Position numbers and translations under genes: made by a program
Assembly (NCBI GenBank): GCA_022009835.1
Contig: CP091726.1
Location: 496,001-560,000, forward strand
DNA: 64,000 nt
Reading direction: 5' to 3'
Source: Bacilli bacterium
GTDB lineage: Bacteria; Bacillota_I; Bacilli_A; RF39; UBA660
Notes under the pieces: model-generated
The model's input: only the letters and a program-made list of their open reading frames with translations
Told to the model about the DNA's origin: nothing
Databases searched by the model: none
In this document: one piece after another, positions 1 through 8,731 of the stretch
Numbering within the stretch: position 1 is the first letter of the stretch
Layout of the letters: each line of letters opens with the position of its first letter

Positions 1-6
1 ATTTGA

Positions 7-144
7 TTTATATTAATGGTTTATTTGGTACTAATGTTTATTATTTTTAAATATTATAAGTTATTATATATAAAGATGGATTATGTTATTTTAGAGGGTA
101 ATTGTATTATGTTATATAAATATTGTAAAGAAAATGTAAAATGA
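7..144 (+). CDS. C-terminal end of an unidentified membrane protein (partial)
   Basis: An open frame ends with TGA at 142-144 just before the next gene's leader. It has a hydrophobic stretch rich in Leu, Val, Ile and Tyr followed by a short charged tail (Asp, Glu, Lys). The rest lies left of the window. Because the next gene has a SipW-cognate signal peptide, the C-terminal membrane segment of a SipW-type signal peptidase is a possible identity, but nothing diagnostic is visible. A TGA at 4-6 closes the frame upstream, so either only the tail is present or another indel lies here. Confidence 0.3.
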   Translation, partial: FILMVYLVLMFIIFKYYKLLYIKMDYVILEGNCIMLYKYCKENVK

Positions 145-213
145 TTGGGATTTTTACTTGAATTAGTTTTATTTTTTTATGATAGTATTTATATGAAAGG
201 TAGGAGGTTAAAT

Positions 214-809
214 ATGAAAAAAATGTTAAAAATGGAGGTTTAATACTAGGTATTATTGGTGCTTTAGTTATATTAGCTGGTGGTACTTATGCTTATTATA
301 AATGGTCTAGTACTACTAATATTGATGTTAGTATTACTGTTAATGGTTCTGTTGTTACTTTTAATGGTAATGCTGCTTTAGTTGGTAATGATTTGATTCC
401 GGTTGCTTCTAAAGATGAGGGACTTAGAAAAGATATTACTGTTAAGGCTACTAAAACTGGTAGTACTATGAGTTTATTCTTAGATCTTACTACTATGCCT
501 GCTGGGTTAAAAGATAGTACATTTAAGTATGAACTTGTTAAGACTTCTGGTAGTACTGCTACTACAAAGAAGAGTGGTAATTTTGGTGCTTATAATGCTA
601 GTTCTAATGCTAGTGGTATTAGTTATGCTAGTAGTGGTACTACAAGGCTTACTTTACTTACTGATGAACCAGTTGCTACTACTGAGGAGAAATATTCATT
701 GTATTTATGGATTGATGGTGAATCTGGTGATAATAGTTCTGCTATGCAGAATCAAAAATTCTCATTTAATTTAAGTGCTACTGGTAAAGGTGCTATTCTT
801 AATAAATAA
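214..809 (+). CDS. Exported protein with SipW-cognate (TasA/camelysin-like) signal sequence
   Basis: About 197 residues. An ATG at 214 follows a clear Shine-Dalgarno (AGGAGG, 203-208). The N-terminus is a short basic segment and a membrane helix ending in GGTYAYYKW, the motif of SipW-cognate signal peptides found in TasA and camelysin-type proteins. The mature part is rich in Ser, Thr, Gly and Asn and looks like a beta-sandwich fibre subunit. The frame shifts once in an A run near 230, where one A appears to be missing. Related proteins lie at 29,261 and 29,849 and the same N-terminal motif recurs at 31,099. Role inferred: secreted matrix or fibre component. Confidence 0.65.
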
Positions 810-833
810 GGAGTATTTATATACTTCTTTTTT
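809..833 (+). terminator. Rho-independent terminator
   Basis: The 8-bp stem AGGAGTAT/ATACTTCT (one G-U pair) with a TTAT loop and a following T run begins at the stop codon of the exported-protein gene. Confidence 0.75.
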
Positions 834-882
834 GGGTAATATTATAGGTTTTTTTATTAATATTATATATTGGGTGATTATC

Positions 883-1981
883 TTGAAAAGGGATAGGGTT
901 ATACTTATTGTTGCTATTGTTTTTACTTAGTTTATTTGGTCTTATTATGATTTATTCTGCTTCTAATGTATGGGCTAGTTATAAGTTTAATGATTCTTGT
1001 AAATATTTAAAGATGCAGGGGTTATTTTTTTGATAGTAGGGTATATTCTTTTTATTTGTGGTATCTAAAATACCTTATTCTTTATATAAAGATAAGGCTA
1101 ATATTATATTTATTATATGTAGTATTTTATTAGTTCTTGTTTTAATTCCTGGTATTGGTACTGTTAGGAATGGTAGTAGGAGTTGGTTTGGGATTGGTAG
1201 TTTTGGTATTCAACCTTCGGAGTTTACAAAACTTGGTCTTATTATTTTTACTTCTAAATATTTGGCTAATAATAATAGGATAGTTAAGGATATTAAAAGT
1301 GGGGTATTACCTATACTTAGTGTTATTTTGTTTATTTTTTTTCTTATTATGTTAGAACCTGATTTTGGTACTGGTGTTGTTATTGTTATGACGATTATTG
1401 TTTTATTATTTGTTAGTGGTGTTAAGATGGGCTTTTTTGTTAAGATGGGTGTTCTTGGTTTAATTGGAATAGCGGCCCTTGTTATTATTGCTCCTTATAG
1501 GATGCAGAGAATTGTTTCTTTTCTTAATCCTTGGAGTGATCCGTTAGGTAGTGGTTTTCAAATAATTCAATCTTTATATGCTATTGGACCAGGTGGTTTA
1601 TTAGGTCTTGGTTTTGGTAATTCAGTACAAAAACACATTTTTTTATTTGCCAGAACCGCAGACGGATTTTTAATTTTTTCAATTATTAGTGAAGAGTTTG
1701 GTTTTTATGGGGGTTTTTAATTGTTTCTTTGTTATTTATGACGATTATTTATATTGGTTTTTAAGATTGCTATGAAAGTAGAGGATTTATTTGGTAAGTA
1801 TTTAGCTTTTGGTATTACTTTTGGTTTAGCTTTTCAAGCTATGCTTAATCTTATGGTTGTTACTAATCTTATTCCTGTTACTGGTGTGACTCTTCCTTTT
1901 CTTTCTTATGGTGGTAGTAGTCTTCTTATTACTATGTGTAGTATGGGTATTTTATTAAATATTAGTAGTAATTGTTCTTAA
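883..1981 (+). CDS. ftsW: FtsW/SpoVE-type lipid II polymerase (SEDS family), frame-broken
   Basis: SEDS glycosyltransferase that polymerises lipid II in septal wall synthesis; a multispanning membrane protein. Family motifs are clear: SRSWFGIGSFGIQPSEF (1170s-1220s), a GLGFGNSVQKH segment near 1610 that is more FtsW/SpoVE-like than RodA-like, and LPFLSYGGSSLL near the C-terminus (1890-1930). The start is a TTG at 883 at the end of a weak TGGGTGATT ribosome site. The frame breaks at T or G runs near 920, 1030, 1055, 1718 and 1760; joining these gives about 365 residues, the normal length. RodA is the alternative, judged less likely from the NSVQK and VTGVTLPF segments. Confidence 0.78.
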
Positions 1982-1985
1982 ATTA

Positions 1986-1994
1986 TGTTATAAT
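1986..1994 (+). promoter_or_regulatory. Extended -10 promoter of the first HD-domain gene
   Basis: TG-T-TATAAT lies 26 bp before the ATG at 2020 and just after the ftsW stop. No good -35 is seen. The same TGnTATAAT arrangement precedes several genes here (2628, 10216, 21172, 38765). Confidence 0.55.
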
Positions 1995-2019
1995 AAAGGT
2001 CTATGAGAGGGTGATATTT

Positions 2020-2547
2020 ATGAGTTTAGAAGGGTTATTAAATAATACTAATATTGTAATGACAATTAATCAAAATATGGATACATTACTTTGCTATATA
2101 CCAGAAATAGAAGAGATGATAGGGTTTGATCAAAAGCATCCTCATCATCATTATGATTTATGGAATCATACTTTACTAGCTCTTTATATTGCAGAAGAGA
2201 ATGGTTTTTTAGATTATGATGTGAGACTTGCTTTATTACTTCATGATATTGGTAAGCCGGTATGTTTTATTGATGGTGATATTCGTCATTATTATAATCA
2301 TTCTTTATATTCTGCTAAAATAGCTAAAAGGTTTTTTAAAAGAACTAATTATTCTAAACAGTTTATTAAAAAGGGTATTATTTTTTTAATTAAAAAAATC
2401 ATGATTGTCCAATATCAGATATTTTTAATTGATAAGGATCCTTTATTGGCAAAAAAATTATATGAAGTACAGTATTGTGATTCTCTTGCTCATAATCCTA
2501 AATATTTAAAGAAAAGATTGGATTATTTAAGTGGAACAAAAAAATAA
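2020..2547 (+). CDS. HD-domain phosphohydrolase-like protein (copy 1)
   Basis: 175 residues, intact. The ATG at 2020 is chosen because GAGAGGGTGAT precedes it; an earlier in-frame ATG at 1972 lies inside the promoter and the ftsW end. HD metal-binding signatures are visible: His in DLWNHTL (about residue 48), the LLHDIGKP doublet (about residue 75) and a later H in HYYNHS. This resembles the HD domain found at the C-terminus of tRNA nucleotidyltransferases and in small stand-alone hydrolases. Substrate unknown. A diverged paralogue follows immediately. Confidence 0.6.
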   Translation: MSLEGLLNNTNIVMTINQNMDTLLCYIPEIEEMIGFDQKHPHHHYDLWNHTLLALYIAEENGFLDYDVRLALLLHDIGKPVCFIDGDIRHYYNHSLYSAKIAKRFFKRTNYSKQFIKKGIIFLIKKIMIVQYQIFLIDKDPLLAKKLYEVQYCDSLAHNPKYLKKRLDYLSGTKK

Positions 2548-2627
2548 AATTGATTAAAAAGGGGGATAACTAAATAGTTTGTTTTTGGTTGATAAAAAAA
2601 TTTAGTAGTAATTTTTTTGTTAAAGTG

Positions 2628-2636
2628 TGCTATAAT
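2628..2636 (+). promoter_or_regulatory. Extended -10 promoter of the second HD-domain gene
   Basis: TG-C-TATAAT, 30 bp before the ATG at 2666 and followed by a GAAGGAGGGG ribosome site. Confidence 0.55.
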
Positions 2637-2665
2637 ATATAATCACTTGAAGGAGGGGATATTTT

Positions 2666-3210
2666 ATGTCTTTAAAAAGATATTTTTAAGTGGTGAAAAT
2701 GTAGTAGCTAATATTAATGAAAATATGGATAAGATATTATCTTATATTCCAGAGATTTCTTTTCTTATTGGTTTTGATCAAAAAGATCCTGATCATAATT
2801 TGGATTTATGGAATCATACTTTACTAGCTCTTTATTATTCTGATGATGAGTTTGATGTTAGACTTGCTTTATTACTTCATGATATTGGTAAACCTTATGT
2901 TTATAAAAAAATTATAATAATAAGGGTAAAAAAAATATAGTAATTTGGCAGAAGAATCTGCTAGAATTGCTAAATTTATTCTTAAAAAGATTAGGTTTTG
3001 ATAGTACTTTGGTTAATAGAGTTGTGTATTTGATTAATAATTATGATAAAAAGAATTAATAATAATTTGATTTTTTTAGTGATATTGAAGTAGCGAATAA
3101 ATTACTTAAAAGTACAATATTGTAATGCTCTTGCTCATAATTCTAATTTTTTTATGAGAAGAAAAAAACCTTATTTATATACTGTTAAGCAAAAAAATAA
3201 TAAAAAGTGA
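2666..3210 (+). CDS. HD-domain protein (copy 2), frame-broken
   Basis: Tandem paralogue of the preceding gene: it repeats the IGFDQKDPDHNLDLWNHTLLALY and LALLLHDIGKP segments almost word for word. ATG at 2666 with a strong AAGGAGGGG. The frame is lost in T or A runs near 2688, 2910, 2930, 3060 and 3165; the last frame ends in TGA at 3208-3210. Because the breaks sit in homopolymers the gene may be intact in the organism, but its C-terminal half is damaged here more often than copy 1, so real decay cannot be excluded. Confidence 0.5.
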
Positions 3211-3234
3211 AGAAACAAGATTATATTATTAGTC

Positions 3235-3773
3235 TTATTTCTTCTTTGTTTCGAATCTTTGATAATATTTTTGGCTGTTAAGTATACTATTTTTATGATT
3301 GTTATTAATGGCTATTTTTTTACAAAAGGCTTTACCACCAATAGTTAAGGCAGCGATAATAGCTGTTACTATTAAAGTCGTGTAGAAGATATTTAGGTTA
3401 TAGGTATTTGCAAGAGAAGTTGCTACTGCTACTCCTGCAGATCCTGATATAATACCACATATATCACCAATTACATCGTTACAAAATGATGATACTTTAT
3501 CAGCGTTCTTTTTAAATGATACGGCTTTTTTGGCTCCTTTTATTTTTTTTGAACTCATAGCATGAAGGGGTTCTTCATTACTTGATGTTACTGCTACTCC
3601 AATCATATCAAATATTATTCCTATTAAAATAAAGGTTATTAGAATAATAATACCTATTAGTATAGGAACAGAAGGCATTATTGATTCTGATATGAATGAG
3701 AAGAGTAGTGAGATAAAGAAGGCTAAAATTGTTACTATTATTGGCCAAGTATTTCTTTTTTTGTTTTTTTCAT
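3235..3773 (-). CDS. Conserved membrane protein, DUF21/CorB-like
   Basis: About 179 residues, ATG at 3773 with AAAGGAAATT upstream. Four likely membrane segments: one near the N-terminus, one in ILIGIIILITFILIGIIFDMIGVAV, and two in the C-terminal half. The central GVAVTSSNEEPLHAMSSKK stretch is typical of a small Bacillota family often labelled Mg2+/Co2+ transporter CorB-like; transport has not been shown for such proteins. The frame shifts once in the A run between 3755 and 3770. It follows directly on the structured RNA below and its -10 (TATAAT on the minus strand near 3790) lies just beyond that RNA's terminator. Confidence 0.5.
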
Positions 3774-3795
3774 AATTTCCTTTCTATATTATAAT

Positions 3796-3816
3796 AAAAA
3801 GGCCTTTTTGGGCCTT
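3796..3816 (-). terminator. Intrinsic terminator of the large ncRNA
   Basis: On the minus strand a GGCC/GGCC hairpin with an A-rich loop is followed by TTTTTATT. It separates the RNA from the downstream membrane-protein gene. Confidence 0.75.
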
Positions 3817-4397
3817 TACTTCATAAAATGGCAATTTCTATAGTTAACTTTATGTCTTAGGTCAAGTAGGATTTCCCTATCTTCTACTAATTCGTTACCA
3901 AATTAGTGGTTTCCCTTTAAAGAAGATAATATATTGTTACCAGGTATATGACTTGATTACCACTTAGTACATACTGTAATCCCATAGAAATGTCACTCTA
4001 GGAGATTTCCTCAAGCAATTTCTTACTATTAATTCTTTTTTTGCAAATATAGTTTCAAATTGCAATATTAGATAAATCTAGCTAGGATGTATCTAACTGA
4101 TCAATTATTCCCCATATTCACTCAAGACAAGCTACGCTACTCGCAAGTTTCCCCACATAGTAGGTTTAATCCTAGTTCGTATCTTGATATTATTACAAAA
4201 CACAAAGTTAGGTCTCCACGAAAATTGGGGTAGTATCATATGCCGTTATGACCGCCCAAGTTTCTTACCTTCCAGCATCCACCCTAAGTTGGGCACAGAA
4301 AGCAGACACAAGAAGTTTCACAGGTATGCTCTTTAGTGATTTTTTAGGTTCACCTTCATAATAAGTTAAATTGACTAGAATAATGTGCCATCACTTG
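3796..4397 (-). ncRNA. Large structured non-coding RNA, ROOL/GOLLD/OLE-class candidate
   Basis: About 600 nt with no coding frame, preceded by a consensus promoter and closed by an intrinsic terminator. Read on the minus strand, the ends pair: GATGGCA near the 5' end with TGCCATT near the 3' end, and TTAACTT with AAGTTAA inside it. Internal helices include GCCCAA/TTGGGC, TTAGATA/TATCTAA, TTGCAA/TTGCAA, AGAAAT/ATTTCT and ACTAATT/AATTAGT. It lacks the GAGGAAAGUCC core of RNase P and the tmRNA tRNA-like ends. Length, ornate folding and proximity to a mobile element best match ROOL RNA, an ornate RNA of about 580 nt known from rumen Bacillota, but no covariance search was possible. Confidence 0.65.
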
Positions 4398-4403
4398 TAC
4401 TAG

Positions 4404-4432
4404 ATTATAACAAAATTATTTATTTTTGTCAA
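4404..4432 (-). promoter_or_regulatory. Consensus sigma-A promoter of the large ncRNA
   Basis: On the minus strand TTGACA (4432-4427) and TATAAT (4409-4404) are both perfect and are separated by 17 bp, giving a predicted start near 4397. The -35 overlaps the stop codon of the permease gene. This is among the best promoters in the window and implies abundant transcription. Confidence 0.85.
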
Positions 4433-5253
4433 TTAATCACTATATTATATGCAAAAATACTAATCTTTTTTTGATTAGTATTTTTTTCTATATAACTAAC
4501 AATTATATACATTAGGTAAGAGACTATCATTAATATTATGATACCAGAAATAACAAGATTTAAATTAAATACTTGAGATCCATAGTTTATTAGATATCCT
4601 ATACCTTGTTTTGATACAAGAAATTCTCCCATGATAACACCTATTAGAGTCATGCTTATATTTATTTTTAAACTACTTATGATAGTTTGATAACTACTTG
4701 GTAGTATGACTAGTTTAAATATTTGGTATTTGGTAGCTGAAAATGATTTTAGTAAGTTTATTTTATTTTTATCAGTAGAGATAAAACCATTATAAACAGT
4801 TATTATTGTTACTATTACAGATATTAGAAGAGCCATTATTATTATTGATTTGATATTGGCTCCAAAAAAGATTATTATTATAGGTCCTAATGCTATTTTT
4901 GGTAGGCTATTTATTATGGTTAGATATGGATCTATTACTTTATATAGAAAAATTTGAATACCAAAGAATGATAGCAATTATAATACCTATTATTGTTCCT
5001 AAACTAAATGATTTTATTGTTTCGTATATTGTAGTCCAAATATTATTAAATAAATTGTTATCATTATATAAGGTTATAATTGTTTTTTTACAACATTACT
5101 AGGTGATGATGTGATAAAAGTGTTTATTATTTTGAAATCTGCGAGTAATTGCCATGTTATTATGATAGTGGCTAAAAATGGCTATTTGCATAAGTAAGAT
5201 TAGTATTTTTCTTTTTCTTTTTTTAAATATTGTTTATGTTCATTACTATACAT
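4429..5253 (-). CDS. ABC importer permease, SsuC/TauC-like
   Basis: Membrane subunit of a binding-protein-dependent importer of the nitrate/sulfonate/taurine type. The ATG (5253) overlaps the end of the ATPase gene as ATGTATAG, typical of coupled ABC operons. The predicted protein has a basic N-terminus, then six membrane segments. The family coupling-loop (EAA-like) region is visible around the LLKSFSATKYQIFKLVILPSS segment near 4,700-4,760, and IGVIMGEFLVSKQGIGYLI follows. Frame breaks near 5205, 5180, 5085 and 4976. Substrate cannot be read from sequence. Confidence 0.7.
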
Positions 5254-5585
5254 GAATATCAATATCCTTCCATATATCATTATAGTAAAAATCTAAATTC
5301 TTTTTGATTTCTGTTGTTAGTTGGGGATGATTTGTTTTCCATTTCAATATTATATATTTTTTTTACTTTAGCAGGTCTATTGGTTAAGACAATTACACGG
5401 TCTGCCATTGATATTGCTTCTGCTATATCATGAGTTATCATAATAGTGGTCTTTTTTTCTTTCTTTATTATTTTCCATACATCATCTGATACTGCTAATC
5501 TTGTTTGATAGTCTAAGGCTGAAAATGGTTCATCTAAAAGAAGAATATCTGGTTCTATTGCTAAAGTTCTTATTAAGGCTACTCT
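5246..5585 (-). pseudogene. ABC transporter ATPase, C-terminal fragment split off by the element
   Basis: Encodes the second half of an SsuB-like ATPase: VALIRTLAIEPDILLLDEPFSALD (Walker B and D-loop), then MITHDIAEA (switch His). The fragment begins exactly where the N-terminal fragment at 17,262-17,690 stops, inside the signature sequence LSGGMKQRV. Joined across the element the two give about 256 residues, a normal length. One further frame shift lies near 5345. With the element integrated, this half has no start codon of its own and the transporter should be non-functional. Confidence 0.85.
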
Positions 5586-5604
5586 CTGAATAGAGTGAAG
5601 ACAC
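5581..5604. other. Left attachment site of the integrative element
   Basis: Chromosomal sequence reads up to the core ACTCT (5581-5585), followed by CTGAATAG and the 17-bp arm GAATAGAGTGAAGACAC (5588-5604). The arm is the exact inverse complement of 17,240-17,256 at the other end. The core ACTCT recurs at 17,262-17,266, and removing the element through it restores the ATPase reading frame. Confidence 0.85.
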
Positions 5605-5681
5605 TTTTTTAACTTTTTTCTTGTTTAAGTGTGGCATGATACATCCACTAATTTTAGTTTAACTTTAAATATTTAATAGAG

Positions 5682-6542
5682 TTATTTGCTTTCAATTAAT
5701 TTGTTATCATCTTTATATTGATAATTTAGGACATTTTCTTTTGAAATAGCAGATGTTTTTGTTTCTTCTTCATATACATCTCTAGCACCTTTAGCAACTC
5801 TTCCACCACGTTTTGCAACTTTCATATTCTCACTTAATCCTTGTGGATGTTCATTTTTAGCAATATCACGAGCGGCAATCTCACCAATGTTAGTTAATGC
5901 AATTTCAATATCGGTCATGTTATCTCTTAAAGATTCTTTTCTTAAACCTTTATATGCTTTGTATTCAGAAGCTTTCATTCCAGACCAACCTTTATATATT
6001 TCATTTGTAAGTAGAGCATATTCAACTGGTTTTTCAATGCCACCATTTTTCCATATATCAGTTAGTTTAAATCTATCAACAATACCTGTTAATCTTTTCT
6101 TTATCCATTCATCAGTATAACCTTTATTACGATAATAGTTTACAATTCTATTAGCAGCTATTTCTGGATCAAATATTTCATCAATTCTTTCACTACCTAA
6201 ATTAGCTAGCCAAACTTTAAATGGCTCTGCCTTAGGACTAGGAACTGATTCTATAAGTCTAAAAATCCATTTGGTACTTAAAGTATCAGTATTTCTCATT
6301 TTGCCATCTTTAGCTTTTAGTTTCAAACTCCGACAATTTGTCGGAAGTTCACTTCCTTCATCTTTAATTAATCTTCTTTTAAGGGTTGTCCAATAATCAC
6401 TAGAATCTTTACTATCAGTTAAGATAGCAATAACATCAACTACACTAAAAATAATATTCTTCTTTTTCACTATCCCAAATGCTTCTAATTTCTTTTACCT
6501 TCAAATAGATTAGTAATTGTTTCTAATTTGTTTTTGTTCCAT
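5682..6542 (-). CDS. DinD / Bro-N family antirepressor-like protein
   Basis: About 285 residues. The Bro-N domain at the N-terminus (YYFSVVDVIAILTDS, then YWTTLKRRL) is followed by the characteristic LRLI/IPSPKAEPFKVWLA motif near residue 105, the DEW-type helix region, and a C-terminal KVAKRGGRVAKGARD segment. This matches the DinD-like family common on phages and integrative elements, thought to act in SOS-linked or regulatory roles. ATG at 6542 after AAAGGATGTG; the first 25 codons carry two or three indels (6470-6535). It sits between the element end and the recombinase. Confidence 0.75.
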
Positions 6543-6570
6543 TTTTTTCACATCCTTTCTCTATATTTTT

Positions 6571-6754
6571 TTAAGAGTGTTTCAACTTGTAGAAAAATTG
6601 ACAAGTTAAATTTTTAATTCGATAACCAACACTAATAATAACATCTAGGTTATAAAGTGATATATGGTTATCCAAAATTGTAAAGTGCATTTTTTGCACA
6701 TTGCTTCTTTACTGTGTATTTGGAATTAGAATAGAGAATAAAATCTCTATTCAA
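6571..6754 (-). pseudogene. RhuM-family remnant
   Basis: The segment ISLYNLDVIISVGYRI is the hallmark of RhuM-type proteins, and QCAKNA just before it matches the conserved VAKNA part. Only about 60 residues remain: the N-terminal binding region between NRDFILYSNS and the VKKQCAKNA segment is missing, so this is an internal deletion, not only a frame shift. It starts within the 3' end of the recombinase gene and is followed directly by the DinD-like gene. Confidence 0.6.
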
Positions 6755-8382
6755 AATTCCATTTAATTTGTATATCTCTACTTTTTGATTTCTTCATTTA
6801 ACTTTCCAATATAGATTTTTATCTATAAATTCATCAACAGCAACTTTATTTAATTCTTCTAATTTTTTTGATATTTATTAAATATTTCTTTATTATTTTT
6901 TGAAGATTCTTCTCTCATTTTTATAATAAGCAATTTCATTATTGATAGATTTAATTTGGTCTTTGTATTTGTCTTCATCATTGTTATAATTTGTAATTAA
7001 ATCTTTAAATTGTTCTCCTGTAATAATACCATTAACTTTATCTTCATAAAGATTTCTTAAATAATTTTTTTGGTTTTGGCAATTTTGTTATTAATATCAT
7101 CTTGCTGTTTTTCTCTAAAAGATATAATTTTTTTATTAAATCTATTTTTTTTCTTTTTTGAATCTAAATTTTTTTAATTCATTTTTCATCATAAAAATTT
7201 TTTTGAATTTTCTTATTAATTGCATCTAATACTAGATTTGCAAGTTCATCGTATCTAATTGATGATTTGTTTTCGCAATCATCATAACCATCACGATTAT
7301 TAGAACAAACTAAATATTCGTGCTTTTTAGTGTTCTTTTTTCTCATATAATGCTCACATTCTAAACAAAATACCTTACCAGAGAAGATATGAACAACACC
7401 TGTTGCTTTCATAGGTTTAGTTCTTTCTTTCATAGCAACTTGTACTTTGCTAAATGTTTCTTCATCAATGATAGCTTCGTGTGTGTTTAGGGTTTTTTTA
7501 TCCATTCTGCTTTATTTTTTTATTTCTAATCTTATGGTTTTTATAACTAACAGTAGTCCTTTTGCCTTGTATTAAATGTCCTAGATAAATTTCATTTGTT
7601 AGAATTGTTTTAATGGCATTTGTAGTCCATTTTATTTCTTCACGAGGTCTATTACTAATTACATTTAATTTAATACCTTTTCGATATTTATAAAGGGAAG
7701 GACAAGGTATTTCTTTACTATTTAAATATTTAGCAATACCTGTAAACCCTAAACCTGTTAGATATAGATTATAGATATTTTTGACAATTTCAGAAGCAAC
7801 TGGATCTACTATTAATTTGTTATTGTCGTTTGGATCAATCTCATAACCAAATGAGGCGAAAGGAGAAATGAATTCTCCTTGTTTCATTTTGGAATTAAAA
7901 GCACTTCTTATATTGTTTGAAACATCTTCCAAGTACCATTCATTAACTAGACCATTTATTTGTCTTGATTTCTTATTACCTAGAATTTCAGTATCAGCAT
8001 TATCAGATAAACCGATAAATCTAATATTCCATTCTTTGAACTTGTTATTGATATTTTTTTCAACGATTTCCATATCTCTTGAAAAATCTTGATTGACTTT
8101 TTACATAATACAATATCAAGTTTTTCTGTTTTCACAATCTCTAATTAATCTTTCAAATTCAGGTCTGTAAGTTCCGGCACCAGATAAATCTTCATCACAA
8201 TACTCATCTATTAAGGCAAATTCAGGATGTCTATTAACATATTGGGTAAGCATATTTCTTTGATTCTTAATAGATTCGCTATTATCTGCTTTATTTACTT
8301 TATCTCTATCTTCATTAGATAATCTTAAATAAATACCCACTCTTAATACTTTCTTACTATGGGCACTCTCCATTTCATTCAT
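6747..8382 (-). CDS. Large serine recombinase (integrase of the element)
   Basis: About 545 residues, usual for the family. The ATG at 8382 follows GGAGGTAATAGTT. The N-terminal resolvase domain has the YLRLS nucleophile motif (Ser about residue 21) and NSESIKNQR. IVLCK, then NADTEILGNKK and RQINGLVNEWY, then the recombinase domain (NNIRSAF...KG..P.GY) follow. A zinc-ribbon is visible as CLECEHYMRKK and the CSNNRDGYDDC segment (7270-7370), then a coiled-coil with LYEDKVNG, and the usual WNFE end with TAG at 6747-6749. Frame breaks near 8115, 8100, 7500, 7170, 7075 and 6870. It presumably catalyses attP x attB integration into the ATPase gene. Confidence 0.88.
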
Positions 8383-8412
8383 AACTATTACCTCCAATTC
8401 TAAGGTAATAAT

Positions 8413-8432
8413 TAAGTTTAAAGTTAAACTTA
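8413..8432. promoter_or_regulatory. Operator-like inverted repeat in the recombinase leader
   Basis: TAAGTTTAA and TTAAACTTA form a perfect 9-bp palindrome with a 2-bp spacer, placed between the -10 (8444-8449) and the recombinase ribosome site. A regulator such as the element's XRE protein could bind here; this is inference. Confidence 0.45.
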
Positions 8433-8443
8433 TAACCAATACT

Positions 8444-8452
8444 ATTATAACA
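8444..8452 (-). promoter_or_regulatory. Extended -10 promoter of the recombinase
   Basis: Minus-strand TG-T-TATAAT, about 62 bp before the recombinase ATG, overlapping the 3' end of the small upstream gene's region. Confidence 0.5.
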
Positions 8453-8453
8453 T

Positions 8454-8579
8454 CTATTTAGAATAATTAACATTAAACTCTAACAATTCAATGATTTTAT
8501 ACAATTTTTTATTAACTATTTCTTTTAGTTTAGTATCAGTTAAATCTTTATTTATAATATCTATAATATTGTATTTCAT
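8454..8579 (-). CDS. Small conserved-type protein upstream of the recombinase
   Basis: 41 residues, intact, ATG at 8579 after AAAGGGGTAAAAC. The sequence is an amphipathic helical protein rich in Lys, Ile and Leu (IVNKKLYKIIELLEF). Short helical ORFs of this size often precede large serine recombinases on Bacillota elements; function unknown. The stop is just upstream of the recombinase promoter. The stretch 8580-8731 that precedes it holds only a hairpin (TAATAAC/GGTTATTA, 8630-8657) and no gene. Confidence 0.5.
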   Translation of the reverse strand: MKYNIIDIINKDLTDTKLKEIVNKKLYKIIELLEFNVNYSK

Positions 8580-8731
8580 TGTTTTACCCCTTTCTTATAT
8601 TAAGTTTGAGAGATAAAAAGACAATTGTAATAACTTTTTTATAAAAAGGTTATTATTAATTTTATTATCACATTTATACAACACATAATTTTTGGTTAAA
8701 AAAAGTTTTTTTAATATTAAGAGTTATATGC

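Noticed and set aside
3796..4397. RNase P RNA or tmRNA as the identity of the 600-nt RNA
   Set aside because: No GAGGAAAGUCC-type core, no tRNA-like ends or encoded tag reading frame, and it is much longer than either.
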